A stretch of DNA of 61,238 bases from an uncultured Pseudoxanthomonas sp. (GCA_946479745.1 CAMLGZ010000025.1:1-61238), one strand, 5' to 3'; shown: positions 9,007 through 18,680, counted from the stretch's first letter. The notes: generated by a model from the sequence alone, not told the origin. Numbers and translations are program-made.

Positions 9007-9386
9007 CAGCGCTTGCGCCTGCAGGCCGTAACGCCAGTAACTGACAGAGTACGCTTGCCGTAATCAGGCCGATCCAAATCGCCCGCGCATTGCCTTCAAG
9101 CTTCATGTGAGGTGCCCCAGTAGGGAAGCATTAATTGCAGACAGGTAATATTTCCTTTTATTTGTGATTCAGTGCTATTTTCTACCCGTAAGTGGCGGTA
9201 AAACAGTGCGGGATGGCGCGAATACTCTGCAATCTTTGGCAATATTTTGATACCGAACAATCGCAGGCTTTAAGAAAATCGTTGCGCTTCGGACAAGCAA
9301 CGAATGCACTATCGGCAACTTTGGGGACGGCGATAGGGTGAATTGCACACTGCTCCGATATCGAGCGGGAACCGGGGGGTTAAGCG

Positions 9387-10085
9387 GTGAGTAGTGTAGG
9401 AGGTCAACGTGTTCTGGTGGTCGAAGACGACAAAGAGCTTCGCGACGGGATCCTAGTGCCCGGCTTGCGTGGTTTCGGCTTCGACGCCGTGGGCGTTGGC
9501 AGTGCGATTGAGCTGTACAAGTGGCTGGTAAGCAATTCGTGCACGCTGGTCGTGCTGGATATCGGCCTGCCCGACGATGATGGCTTCGCCATCGCCAAGC
9601 ATCTGCGCGAAACCACCGGCGCGGGCATCATCATGCTGACCGGCCGCAATGCCCAGTCCGACCACATCCGCGGTCTGGCCGAAGGCGCCGATGCTTATTT
9701 CAGCAAGCCGCTCGATGTTGAACTGCTGGCCAGCGCTTTGCACAGTCTGTCGCGGCGCATGTCGGCCAATACGCATACCACGGCCACGCCGGCCGTCGCC
9801 ACGCAATGGCGACTGGAAGCCGACGGTTGGCGTTTGTTGACGCCCAACGGCAGCGTGATCGCGCTGTCACTGACTGAGCGGGTGATCCTGAAGTGCCTGG
9901 AGGCCTCCGATCATCCGGTGCCCAAGGACGTATTGATCACCGAGCTGGAGCGGGTGCTGGACGATTTCGATCCCAGCCGCCTGGAAATGCTGATCCACCG
10001 TTTGCGCCGCAAGGTGGAGTCCAAGGCCGGGCAGGAGTTGCCGCTGTCGGCGGTGCGCAGGATGGGTTATCTGCTTTCGATCTGA
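9387..10085 (+). CDS. OmpR/PhoB-type response regulator
   Basis: This 232-residue transcription regulator has a receiver domain (about 7-120) with the acidic pair in VVEDDKE, the phospho-acceptor Asp58 in VLDIGLP, Thr85 and Lys107 (FSKPLD). A winged-helix effector domain (about 130-232) contains LTERVILKCLE and a recognition helix near RLEMLIHRLRRKVE. The GTG start at 9387 has a G-rich site (GGGGGG) about ten bases upstream. It is divergent from the histidine kinase (7981-9006), 280 bp away, the usual arrangement of a kinase/regulator pair. Its targets are unknown; the nearby adhesin is a reasonable candidate. Confidence 0.9.
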   Translation: MSSVGGQRVLVVEDDKELRDGILVPGLRGFGFDAVGVGSAIELYKWLVSNSCTLVVLDIGLPDDDGFAIAKHLRETTGAGIIMLTGRNAQSDHIRGLAEGADAYFSKPLDVELLASALHSLSRRMSANTHTTATPAVATQWRLEADGWRLLTPNGSVIALSLTERVILKCLEASDHPVPKDVLITELERVLDDFDPSRLEMLIHRLRRKVESKAGQELPLSAVRRMGYLLSI

Positions 10086-10130
10086 GGATCGCACCGATCC
10101 CTGAAATGATCCGTGAAATCAAGAAAGTCC

Positions 10131-10231
10131 GTCGTCCCCGCGAAGGCGGGGATCCAGCGACTTTGAGCTTTCCTGCAAACTCTACGGTCGCGGCACGAAA
10201 GACGCTGGATCCCCGCTTTCGCGGGGACGAC
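10131..10231. repeat. Inverted pair of a dispersed CCCGCG(A)AGGCGGGG repeat
   Basis: GTCGTCCCCGCGAAGGCGGG (continuing GATCCAGCG) at 10131-10159 is mirrored by its complement at 10203-10231, about 43 bp apart. Each arm is itself a small palindrome. A seven-T run follows, so the structure may also end transcription of the response regulator gene. A shorter member of the same repeat type lies at 33568-33595. Confidence 0.8.
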
Positions 10232-10326
10232 GAGTCATTTTTTTGTTTCTTCTGCAGATAATCTGCAGATAAAACGAGATCTTCCGCAGAGGGATATGGC
10301 GTCTTCCAACAGACCGTGGACAGGCT

Positions 10327-11088
10327 CTAAGCGCTTCCGATTCGTTCGCCGTCGGCTGTCTTTCTATCGTCGTCCGCCGCTTCTTCGTTTGGTGCAGGCG
10401 CCAGCGGCAGATGGATGCGCACGTTGACCCCCACTTGCGGCACTACGCGAGTCAGCGCGGTGCCACCATACGGAGCCACCACCGCACGGATCGCTTCCAC
10501 ACGCTGCAGGAAGCTTTGCGACATCGACGTACGGGTTTCGCCCAACTGGCATAGGAACATGATGTCGGCGCCGTCGGCCTCTGCTTCCTTGGCGCGTCGC
10601 TCGCCCCTGACGCTGCGCACGCCCAGCATGGCCCAGCGCTTGCCGTCGCCCGAGCGCAGGGCGTAGCCCACCAGCGACAGCAGGATCAGGCGCAACGCGT
10701 TGGGTGGAAAACGGATGTGCAGCGGATAAGGCGGCACCAGGCAGGAGAAAGTGACGGTGTCCTGCAATGCGTTTTCCGTTTCCGCTGCCCATTCGCGCAC
10801 GGAGGTGCATGCATCGAATACCTGCGGTGCGCTGTGGGCATGGGCAAGGGCCTCCATGACGTTGCGCGAGTAAAGCAGGCCGCCGGAAGACACTTCGCTC
10901 AACCGGCCCAGTATGTCGTCGCGGCTATCGAAGCCGGGCAGTTCCCTGGCTTGTTGGGTCAGGCCGAAAATATGCGCCCAGATGTTGTTGAAGTCGTGCG
11001 CCAACTGCCGTGACAACTGCAGCAGCGGTTGCTGCACGGCGTCCGCCGACGCAGCGCTTTGGATGATCGTTTCGTTTGCGGCAAGCAT
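10327..11088 (-). CDS. Histidine-kinase-like protein with intact HDFNN motif (paralogue B)
   Basis: This 253-residue soluble protein is paralogous to the product of 2094-2846. It keeps the phospho-accepting motif LAHDFNN (His31) in a predicted two-helix dimerisation segment. The following ATPase-like half (about 125-235) lacks the N-box Asn (SLVGYALRSG), and I see no DxGxG box. That pattern, phospho-His with a dead ATP site, is what ChpT-type histidine phosphotransferases show, so a role as phosphorelay intermediate is plausible (inference). The start at 11088 has GGGGA six bases upstream. It lies between the response regulator and the adhesin gene and reads away from the adhesin. Confidence 0.75.
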   Translation of the reverse strand: MLAANETIIQSAASADAVQQPLLQLSRQLAHDFNNIWAHIFGLTQQARELPGFDSRDDILGRLSEVSSGGLLYSRNVMEALAHAHSAPQVFDACTSVREWAAETENALQDTVTFSCLVPPYPLHIRFPPNALRLILLSLVGYALRSGDGKRWAMLGVRSVRGERRAKEAEADGADIMFLCQLGETRTSMSQSFLQRVEAIRAVVAPYGGTALTRVVPQVGVNVRIHLPLAPAPNEEAADDDRKTADGERIGSA

Positions 11089-11382
11089 GCGTGGTCCCCG
11101 GAATGCAACGCGCAATGGCTGCCTCTGGAGCGGAATGGTGTGTGAACGGGATCGCCGCCGCCATATCTGAACCTTTCGTAGTTTTTTAGCGATCTGCAAG
11201 AAATGCAATGTTTCGATATGTAGAGAAATTTATCGAGCTTGTGACTCACTTCACGGACTTCTAAATTTCCCGCCACTGAAACAGGGGGGTGCGGGTTGTC
11301 GGGACTGTGAGATCAGTACCAGACGTTCGCATCCAGGCTTTTCTCCCTGCGCAGACTCATTCCAAAACAGAGGGGAAAAACC

Positions 11383-14300
11383 ATGAACAAGATCTTCAGC
11401 AAGGTATGGAACAAGAAGCTCGGCCAACTGGTCGTGGCGTCGGAACTGGCCAGCAGCGATATCACGGGAGCAGCGGCTTCTAACGGAACGGTACTGCGGC
11501 GCCACGCGCTGACGGCGGCATTGTGCGTATTGCTGTTGTCGCCGGGTGTGCATGCGGGAACTTCGGTCCAGATCGATCAGGTTGGCAACGGCACTGCTAC
11601 GGGTAGTGGTGGCTCCGTACCCGCCACCTCGGGCTCGTTCTCGATCGCCATCGGTGGCGGCAGTGGCGCCAACGCGCAGAACATCAGCGTTGCGGTAGGT
11701 GATGCGTCCAATGCCACCGGCCAGGATTCCATTGCAGTCGGGCGCCGCGCCAATGCGACGGGCAACCAGTCCACGGTAGTGGGCTCCGATGCCGACGCAA
11801 CCGCGGACGGAGCGACGGCAATCGGCCAATTCGCTCAGGCAACTGGCGTCAACAGTACGGCACTGGGTGTAAATTCAGTAGCAGGCCAAGCCGGCGCGGT
11901 TGCGTTGGGCTCGGGGTCGACGACGGCCGTGGCGGTGGGGACATCCAGCACGAGCATCGCGGGCACAAGCTACAACTTCGCCGGTGGCGCGCCCACCAGC
12001 ACGGTCAGCATCGGCGCAGTGGGTACGGAACGCACTCTTACCAACCTGGCTGCGGGCCGTATCAGCGGCACCAGCACCGATGCCGTCAACGGCAGCCAGC
12101 TATTCGCTACCAACACCGCTATCGATAATCTGGCGACTACGGTCGATGCCAACGCGACGCACTACTTCAGCGTCAACGACAATGGCGTGCAGGGCAACTA
12201 CAACAACGATGGTGCCACGGGCATCAATTCGGTAGCTATTGGCATGAACTCGATTGCCACCAATACCGACGGTTTTGCCGCAGGCAACGGTGCCCAGGCG
12301 ACAGGTACGCGTTCAATCGCCATCGGTCTTAATGCACAAGCGATCGCCAATGGCGGCCTGGAGGACAACAACATAGCCATTGGCGTGAACTCCATGGCCG
12401 GAGAGCAGGGTGCAACGGCTGTGGGCAACGCTGCGCAGGCGCAGGGCGTCAACTCATCGGCATACGGCAATGGAGCGATCGCAGTCGCCACGGCAGACGC
12501 CGCATTCGGCACGGGCGCGCAGGCGTCGGGTGGCTCGGCTACCGCGATCGGCTCTAGCGCCACGGCCACTGGCCGCGTCTCGACGGCGGTCGGCTACCTC
12601 TCGCAGGCAACTAATGTTCAAGCGACAGCCGTCGGTGTGGCGGCCAACGCCTCCGGCATCAATGGAAGCGCGTTTGGTGTATTGGCCAATGCGAGTGCTA
12701 ACGACAGCACGGCAGTGGGTAGCGGCGCCCAAGCGACGGCTTTGAGATCAGCCGCGCTGGGGTATCACGCAAATGCGACTGGCGTAGACAGCGCTGCAGT
12801 GGGTAGCAGCAGCCAGGCGACGGCTTTGAATTCAATTGCGTTGGGCGCCAGCAGCGTTGCCAGCGCGACGAATGGCGTTGCCTTGGGTTCGTCCTCGGTG
12901 GCCAATACGGCGGCCGGCGTGGTGGGTTACGACCCTGTTACCGGTCTGCCCTCCACCAATACCGGCAGCACCTGGGTCAGTACCTTGGGCGCGGTAAGCG
13001 TGGGCGGCAACGGTCAGACCCGCCAGATCACCAACTTGGCGGCCGGCACGCTGGCGACCGACGCGGTCAACGTGGCGCAGTTGCAGGCGGCGCAGGCGGA
13101 AGCCACCACGCACTACTTCAGCGTCAACGACAACAATGTACATGTCGCCAACTACAACAACGATGGCGCCACCGGCATCGGCGCCGTAGCGGCAGGCATG
13201 GGCGCCAGCGCGACCAACTGGCACGGTATCGCAGTGGGCGAGAATTCGACGTCTACAGCCGAAGCCGCCACGGCGATCGGTTACGGCTCGGTCGCGTCTG
13301 GCTTTGATTCCACGGCCACCGGAGCTTTATCGAGCGCCACCGGCAGAGTTTCGGTGGCCTACGGCTTCGCTTCTCAGGCCACCCTTGATTACGCCGCTGC
13401 CTTTGGCCCCTACTCTATAGCTACTGGTGCTGTGGCCACCGCAGTCGGCTTTGACACCCATGCCTTCGGTGTGGGCAGTGCGGCCATAGGCGCCGACAGC
13501 GAGGCGACCAATGACCATGCCATCGGCATCGGTCACGCTGCGCATGCGACGGGCAACAGCGCCACGGCTATCGGCTGGGAAGCCCGAGCCAGCCAATTCC
13601 GAGGCATCGCTATCGGCGATCATAGCCTGGCCTCCAACACAAACAGCGTCGCCATGGGCGCCAATAGCGTAGCCTCCGGCGTCAACGGTATCGCCATCGG
13701 CACCGGCGCACAGGCCAACGGCTCACAGTCCATCAGCATCGGTACGGGTAATATCGTCAACGGCAACAATTCGGGTGCCTTCGGCGACCCCAGCATCATC
13801 AACGCGGCGGACAGCTACTCGGTCGGCAACAACAACACGCTGGCCGCCGGACAGAATGATGTGTTCGCCTTCGGCAACAACATCACCACCACCATCAGCA
13901 ACTCGGTGGCGTTGGGCAGCAACTCGGCCATGAATGCCGCGCTGACCACCCAGTCCGCGGGCACCACGGCGTACAACAGCGCCAACCTCAACGGCAGCAC
14001 CTACAACTTCGCCGGCGGTACGGCGGTGGGTGTGGTCACCGTGGGCGGTGTGGGCAGCGAGCGTCGTATTCAGAACGTGGCCGCTGGTCTGGTCAGCGCC
14101 ACCAGTACGGATGCCATCAACGGCTCGCAGCTGTATGCGTTGATCACCGATGTCAATGACAAGGCGCCGCATTTCTACAGCGTCAACGGCGTCCCAGCTA
14201 ACGGCAACTACAACAATGACGGTGCCACAGGCACTGAAGCATTGGCGGCTGGCGTTGGCACGACTGCTGCGGGCACCTTTGCCACGGCGGTCGGCCACAA

Positions 14301-16065
14301 CGCCAGCGCATCGGGCAGAGAAGCGATTGCAATCGGCAATGACGTAAATGCCGCTGGTATCCAGGCAGTCGCAATAGGCACGGCGTCCGCTGCGAACGGA
14401 GACGGCGCCCTTGCCATTGGCAATGTGGCAAGCGCCAGTGGCGTTGGTTCTGTTGCGGTAGGCAACAGCAGCTATGCGGGTGCGCTGGGAAGCACGGCCC
14501 TTGGTTTGGGTGCGGTGGCGGAGTTCCAGGATTCGGTCGCCATCGGCAACGGCGCAGGGTATGGCGGCGTCCGTTCGGTGGCGGTGGGCGCGAGCACCAC
14601 GGGTGCGGCCGATTCGACCGCGCTGGGCTACAACGCCAGCGCCAACAGCGTGGGCGGCGTGGCGCTGGGTGCCAACTCGGTCTCCAATACGGCGGCTGGC
14701 GTTGCCGGCTTTGTGCCGCTCGGTGCAAGTGCGGGGGATACGGCCGCCATTCTGGCCACCACCAGCACCTCCGGCGCTGTCAGCGTGGGCGATCCGGGTA
14801 CTGGACTGTTCCGCCAGATCACCGGCGTGGCCGCCGGTACCGCCGACAGCGATGCGGTGAACGTGGCGCAGTTGCGGGCTGTGCAGCAATCCGTCATCGA
14901 CAGCGAGACCCACTACTACAGCGTCAACGACGGTTTAGTGCAGGGCGGCAACTACGACAACGACGGCGCCACCGGCTTGAACGCGATGGCGGGCGGCGTG
15001 AATGCATCTGCCGCCGGCCAGAGTGGCGTGGCAATGGGCTACAACAGCAACGCGGCGGCGAATAACTCGGTAGCCGTGGGTGCGGGTTCGCAATCCACGG
15101 TGGACGGTGGTGTTGCATTGGGCGCCGGTTCGGTTTCCAGCACGGGTTCCGGCCAGGCCGGTTACGTGCCCACGGGCGCAACCGCTGCGCAGACGGCGGC
15201 CATCGTGGCCACCACCAGCACTTCCGGCGCGGTCAGCGTCGGTGATGCCAGCACCGGGCTGTACCGCCAGATCACCGGCGTGGCCGCCGGTACCGCCGAT
15301 AGCGATGCCGTCAACGTGGCGCAGTTGCGTGCGGTGCAGAGTGGTGTGACCACTGATATCACCAACATCCAGAACGGTGCCGATGGCATGTTCCAGGTCA
15401 GCCAGGATCACAATGCTCCCAAGCCGATGCCGACGGGCACCAATTCGGCGGCTGGCGGCGCGGGCGCAGTGGCCAGCGGCAACAACTCGCTGGCCGTGGG
15501 CAACGATAGCCGCGCAACGGCCACCAACAGCACGGCGTTGGGAACCGGCGCACAAGCCACGCACGCCAACAGTGTGGCGGTGGGCAACGGTTCGGCCACC
15601 ACGGTGGGCGCGCAGACCAACTACAACGCCGCGTACGTGGGCAGCAGCACTTCGACGGGCGAAATGAACGTCGGCGGCCGCACCATCACCGGCGTGGCAC
15701 CGGGTATCGCTGGTACCGACGCGGTCAACGTCAATCAGTTGACCGGCGGCGTCAACTACGCCATCGACCAATCGAAGGCCTACACCGACGCACGCATCAC
15801 CAATATCGAAGGCGATGTGTGGTCGATGAAGCGCGACTTCCGCGGTGCGACATCCTCGGCAATGGCCATGGCAGGTTTGCCGCAGGCCTACCTGCCGGGC
15901 AAGAGCATGTTGGCGGTTGGCGTGGGCGGCTACCAGGGCGAGTACGGCATGGCCGTGGGCTTGTCGGGCATCACCGAGAACGGCCGCTACGTCTACAAGG
16001 CTGCGGCCAGCGGCAACACCTCGCGCGATTGGGGCTTCTCCGTCGGCGCCGGCATCCAGTGGTAA
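11383..16065 (+). CDS. Trimeric autotransporter adhesin (YadA family)
   Basis: The 1560-residue surface adhesin starts with the extended signal region of type Vc autotransporters ([18 protein letters not shown]; hydrophobic core about 41-58, ending VHAG). The passenger is built from dozens of YadA-head repeats (AIG..A.ATG..S.A.G). These are broken by HIM/neck motifs such as [36 protein letters not shown] and [16 protein letters not shown], and by four HY.SVN...NDGATG modules. The last 70 or so residues are the YadA membrane anchor, ending in GAGIQW. A strong site (AGAGGGGAAAAACC) precedes ATG 11383. It probably mediates attachment or biofilm formation and is followed by an OmpA lipoprotein. 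Confidence 0.95.
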   Translation: MNKIFSKVWNKKLGQLVVASELASSDITGAAASNGTVLRRHALTAALCVLLLSPGVHAGTSVQIDQVGNGTATGSGGSVPATSGSFSIAIGGGSGANAQNISVAVGDASNATGQDSIAVGRRANATGNQSTVVGSDADATADGATAIGQFAQATGVNSTALGVNSVAGQAGAVALGSGSTTAVAVGTSSTSIAGTSYNFAGGAPTSTVSIGAVGTERTLTNLAAGRISGTSTDAVNGSQLFATNTAIDNLATTVDANATHYFSVNDNGVQGNYNNDGATGINSVAIGMNSIATNTDGFAAGNGAQATGTRSIAIGLNAQAIANGGLEDNNIAIGVNSMAGEQGATAVGNAAQAQGVNSSAYGNGAIAVATADAAFGTGAQASGGSATAIGSSATATGRVSTAVGYLSQATNVQATAVGVAANASGINGSAFGVLANASANDSTAVGSGAQATALRSAALGYHANATGVDSAAVGSSSQATALNSIALGASSVASATNGVALGSSSVANTAAGVVGYDPVTGLPSTNTGSTWVSTLGAVSVGGNGQTRQITNLAAGTLATDAVNVAQLQAAQAEATTHYFSVNDNNVHVANYNNDGATGIGAVAAGMGASATNWHGIAVGENSTSTAEAATAIGYGSVASGFDSTATGALSSATGRVSVAYGFASQATLDYAAAFGPYSIATGAVATAVGFDTHAFGVGSAAIGADSEATNDHAIGIGHAAHATGNSATAIGWEARASQFRGIAIGDHSLASNTNSVAMGANSVASGVNGIAIGTGAQANGSQSISIGTGNIVNGNNSGAFGDPSIINAADSYSVGNNNTLAAGQNDVFAFGNNITTTISNSVALGSNSAMNAALTTQSAGTTAYNSANLNGSTYNFAGGTAVGVVTVGGVGSERRIQNVAAGLVSATSTDAINGSQLYALITDVNDKAPHFYSVNGVPANGNYNNDGATGTEALAAGVGTTAAGTFATAVGHNASASGREAIAIGNDVNAAGIQAVAIGTASAANGDGALAIGNVASASGVGSVAVGNSSYAGALGSTALGLGAVAEFQDSVAIGNGAGYGGVRSVAVGASTTGAADSTALGYNASANSVGGVALGANSVSNTAAGVAGFVPLGASAGDTAAILATTSTSGAVSVGDPGTGLFRQITGVAAGTADSDAVNVAQLRAVQQSVIDSETHYYSVNDGLVQGGNYDNDGATGLNAMAGGVNASAAGQSGVAMGYNSNAAANNSVAVGAGSQSTVDGGVALGAGSVSSTGSGQAGYVPTGATAAQTAAIVATTSTSGAVSVGDASTGLYRQITGVAAGTADSDAVNVAQLRAVQSGVTTDITNIQNGADGMFQVSQDHNAPKPMPTGTNSAAGGAGAVASGNNSLAVGNDSRATATNSTALGTGAQATHANSVAVGNGSATTVGAQTNYNAAYVGSSTSTGEMNVGGRTITGVAPGIAGTDAVNVNQLTGGVNYAIDQSKAYTDARITNIEGDVWSMKRDFRGATSSAMAMAGLPQAYLPGKSMLAVGVGGYQGEYGMAVGLSGITENGRYVYKAAASGNTSRDWGFSVGAGIQW
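14755..15339 (+). repeat. Near-identical 132-bp direct repeats within the adhesin gene
   Basis: Copies at 14755-14886 and 15208-15339 encode the same 44-residue HIM/neck block with only three amino-acid differences and few silent ones. They are 453 bp apart, a multiple of three, so recombination between them would delete or duplicate 151 residues without breaking the frame. Confidence 0.88.
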
Positions 16066-16070
16066 CGGAC

Positions 16071-16101
16071 TGCGGACCCTTCCCTCGCGGAAGGGTCCGC
16101 A
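16071..16101 (+). terminator. Intercistronic hairpin behind the adhesin gene
   Basis: A perfect 13-bp stem (16071-16083 with 16089-16101, loop CTCGC) starts five bases after the adhesin stop. No T-run follows, so it may stabilise the upstream mRNA or weaken read-through into the lipoprotein gene rather than terminate fully. Confidence 0.65.
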
Positions 16102-16150
16102 CCACGACCATGCGGCTTCTGCCATCACTCAAATTCAAAGGGGAATACTC

Positions 16151-16972
16151 ATGAAACACCAACTCAAGATTTGCAGCATGCTTCTGCTGACGGTAAGCGC
16201 CGCACTCGCGCTGTCCGCCTGCGGCACCCGCCACGTCAGCCGCGACATCAGTCCGCAGGGCGTCGCTGGCGAAGTGATTTTTCCGGACCCGGCGCACATC
16301 GTGATGAAGGGCGGCACCTTCCCCAACCTGGGCGACCTGCGTCTGGTCAAGGCCGGCGTGACCAAGGACCAGCTGTATCAACTGCTGGGCCGCCCGCACT
16401 TCCACGAAGGCTATGCCGGCGTGCGCGAATGGGACTACCTGTTCCACTTCCGCAAGGGCGATGAAATCATCACCTGCCAGTACAAGGTCGTCTACGACAA
16501 GGACTACATCGCCCAGACCTTCCATTGGGCACCGGCGTCCTGTGCGGATCTGCTGGCCGAAGCACCGCCAGCAGCAATGGAACCGAAGGAACGCACGTTC
16601 AACCTGTCGGCCGACGCACTGTTCGAATTCGCAAAATACGGCGCCAACGACATCCTGCCCAAGGGCCATGAAGAGTTGGCCGCCATCGCCGAACAATTGG
16701 CGGACGCCAACAAGATGTCGATCACCGTTGTCGGCCACACCGACCGCATCGGCAGCGACGCCGCCAACCAGTTGCTGTCCCAGCGACGCGCAATGACGGT
16801 ACGCCAGTACCTGATCGACCATGGTGTGCCGACGATGTCGATCACTGCAGAAGGCCGTGGCGAAAGCCAGCCGGTGAAGGATTGCGAAGAACAGTCGCGC
16901 GATGCATTGATCGCGTGCCTGCTTCCCAATCGCCGGGTGGAAATCCAGGTAAGGGCCAGTTCGGCCAACTAA
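16151..16972 (+). CDS. OmpA-family lipoprotein with SmpA/BamE-like domain
   Basis: The 273-residue envelope protein has a lipoprotein signal with lipobox LSAC (Cys24). A BamE/SmpA-like segment follows (about 55-120: VKAGVTKDQLYQLLGRPHFHEG), and then a C-terminal OmpA peptidoglycan-binding domain (about 150-265) with FAKYGANDILPKG, VGHTDRIGSDAANQLLSQRRA and NRRVEI. It should tether the outer membrane to peptidoglycan. ATG 16151 follows AAAGGGGAATACTC. It lies 85 bp behind the adhesin gene, separated only by a hairpin, so the two are probably co-transcribed and it may support adhesin assembly. Confidence 0.88.
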   Translation: MKHQLKICSMLLLTVSAALALSACGTRHVSRDISPQGVAGEVIFPDPAHIVMKGGTFPNLGDLRLVKAGVTKDQLYQLLGRPHFHEGYAGVREWDYLFHFRKGDEIITCQYKVVYDKDYIAQTFHWAPASCADLLAEAPPAAMEPKERTFNLSADALFEFAKYGANDILPKGHEELAAIAEQLADANKMSITVVGHTDRIGSDAANQLLSQRRAMTVRQYLIDHGVPTMSITAEGRGESQPVKDCEEQSRDALIACLLPNRRVEIQVRASSAN

Positions 16973-16982
16973 GAACCGAACC

Positions 16983-17006
16983 GCGTGGCATCGAGGGATG
17001 CCACGC
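16983..17006 (+). terminator. Intercistronic hairpin behind the OmpA lipoprotein gene
   Basis: A perfect 10-bp stem (16983-16992 with 16997-17006, loop GAGG) fills most of the 50-bp gap to the next gene. It has no T-run. It is the second such palindrome in this gene string. Confidence 0.6.
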
Positions 17007-17022
17007 CTACTCTGGGAGAATC

Positions 17023-17994
17023 ATGAACGTTACACGCTCTCTTATCGCCGATGATGCCGGCAAGAATCGCCGCTGGCCTTTCCTGTCCCTTGTGCGCAAG
17101 GCGATGGCGGTAGGTCTGGTTCTCTGCGGTTGCACGGCGCTTTCTGCGCCGGTATCGGCGCAAGTCGTATACAACGCTTTTGAAGGCTATGGCGCGCCTC
17201 CGATCGTGATCAACGTTCCCACCAAGGAACAGATCGAAGCTGCCGAGGATGCCGCCGCCATGAGGGCGGGTAGGGAGGCCTACCTAAAGAAGGAGCGCGC
17301 GTTTATTCGCAACGAACTATCCAAGTATCCGCGCTATGGCGCGCTGGCACTCACTGCTGACGGCCGGTCTGCGGGCGTCAGCAAGATGGCCATGAACGAA
17401 GTGAATGCAGATCTTCTGGCATTGAACCAATGCGGTGTGGAAGGGTGCCGCTTGGTGCATCGCTATAAGAACGCCTGTTTGAGCTTGGCCGAAGTCAAAC
17501 AAGCCGATGGCCGTATCGGATATGGCTGGCAAACGCTGGCGAAAGGGATGGCTCCGACATGCAATGCAACCTCGTGCAAGGTCGTTGAAACGGCCTGCAG
17601 CGTGCCAGGCCGCGATGTGCCGGTGACCTTCGGTGTTCCCGAGTTGGGCAACGTTTGGGGAGCGCTTGCGGTGAATATCGCCGCCAACAAGTACAAAATA
17701 GTGGCCCATCAACCGAGCATGGACGAAGCCAAGCGCGTTGCCGCCAACGAATGCGATCCGGATGGCTACGCCAGTAACGGACAAGCTTCATGCTTCGCAA
17801 TCGTGACCTTTGCCAACAGCTGTCTGAGCATGGCCAAGGGTACGGCTAGGAATGGTGTGGTGAATACGCCTTACAGTAGTACGCAGCCTACTCGTCAGCA
17901 GGCGCAGCAGGACGCATTGGCTACCTGCAAACGGCAAGGCGCAAAGCAATGCAAGGTAGTAGAGACGTCCTGCTCGTTCCGTCTGTCGCAATGA
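17023..17994 (+). CDS. Secreted DUF4189 protein
   Basis: This 323-residue exported protein has a signal peptide up to about residue 46 (SAPVSA). Two copies of the DUF4189 pattern follow, each with WGALAL/YGALAL followed by cysteine pairs (CGVEGCRLVHRYKNACLSLA; CFAIVTFANSCLSMA) and C..V.TSC ends. The even number of cysteines suggests disulfides in the periplasm or outside the cell. The start ATG 17023 has GGGAGA just upstream. The gene is separated from the OmpA lipoprotein gene only by a hairpin and probably belongs to the same transcription unit. The function of the family is unknown. Confidence 0.82.
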   Translation: MNVTRSLIADDAGKNRRWPFLSLVRKAMAVGLVLCGCTALSAPVSAQVVYNAFEGYGAPPIVINVPTKEQIEAAEDAAAMRAGREAYLKKERAFIRNELSKYPRYGALALTADGRSAGVSKMAMNEVNADLLALNQCGVEGCRLVHRYKNACLSLAEVKQADGRIGYGWQTLAKGMAPTCNATSCKVVETACSVPGRDVPVTFGVPELGNVWGALAVNIAANKYKIVAHQPSMDEAKRVAANECDPDGYASNGQASCFAIVTFANSCLSMAKGTARNGVVNTPYSSTQPTRQQAQQDALATCKRQGAKQCKVVETSCSFRLSQ

Positions 17995-18090
17995 TTATGC
18001 GATAGGTGTTTCAAGGCGTAGGAGGATCGGTACGGCTTTAACGGATTGACGGATAGTCGCGCAAAACATCATTTCCCCAGGGAGAAGCAC

Positions 18091-18603
18091 ATGAAAACCT
18101 CGAAGTTCGCCCTCGCCTCGCTGCTGCTGGCTTTCGGAGGCGCGGCGTCGGCACAGCAAGCGGCGCAACCGGCCCGTGCTCCGACCCAGAACCAGCAGCA
18201 GACCGCGCAGCAGCAGTTGACGCCCGCCCAGCAAGCGCTGGTTGCGAAACAAGATGCCGACATGGCCGCCGCTGCCGCGTGGGTCGTGCAGACGGTGGAC
18301 AAGAACAACGCGGCCGAAGTCTGGCGCGGCGCTTCCCCGGTAGCCAAGAACGTGGTGACCCTGGATGCGTTCGTCCAGCAGATCGCGCTGGACCGGCAGA
18401 AGCTTGGTGCGGCCACCGAGCGTAAACAGATGGCGCTCACCCGCGCCGTCTATCCGGCGGGCGGGCAGGTGCCTGCCGGCAGCTACGTCAATGTGGCCTA
18501 CGCCACCAAGTTCGCCAACTCGCCGCAAGCGGTGCGCGAACTGGTTTCGTTCCACCTGGACGACGACAAGGTCTGGCGCGTCTCCGGCTATAGCGTGCGC
18601 TGA
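18091..18603 (+). CDS. Secreted DUF4019 protein
   Basis: This 170-residue exported protein has a signal peptide at 1-21 (ending ASAQ) and a Gln/Pro-rich linker (about 22-45). A DUF4019 domain follows (about 55-170), recognised by AAAAWVVQTVDKNNAAEVWRG and the end WRVSGYSVR. The start at 18091 has GGGAGAAGCAC directly upstream. It is the last gene of the adhesin-OmpA-DUF4189 string, 96 bp behind the DUF4189 gene. The family has no known function. Confidence 0.82.
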   Translation: MKTSKFALASLLLAFGGAASAQQAAQPARAPTQNQQQTAQQQLTPAQQALVAKQDADMAAAAAWVVQTVDKNNAAEVWRGASPVAKNVVTLDAFVQQIALDRQKLGAATERKQMALTRAVYPAGGQVPAGSYVNVAYATKFANSPQAVRELVSFHLDDDKVWRVSGYSVR

Positions 18604-18623
18604 GGCGGGTCCGCGCTATGCGC

Positions 18624-18680
18624 GTAGGGCGCGGGCACTGCCCGCCAGCCTTGCGCAGGAGCGGTGGGCAGTACCCGCCC
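18624..18680. repeat. GTAG-type REP-like inverted pair
   Basis: GTAGGGCGCGGGCACTGCCC (18624-18643) is mirrored imperfectly by GGTGGGCAGTACCCGCCC (18663-18680). The GTAG end and GC-rich inner palindrome match the REP type seen at 30115, 31391 and 32851 but with a different core. Confidence 0.55.

Noticed and set aside
13723..14913. 396-codon open frame opposite the adhesin gene
   Set aside because: Repetitive because the adhesin is repetitive on the other strand; no signal or family motif.
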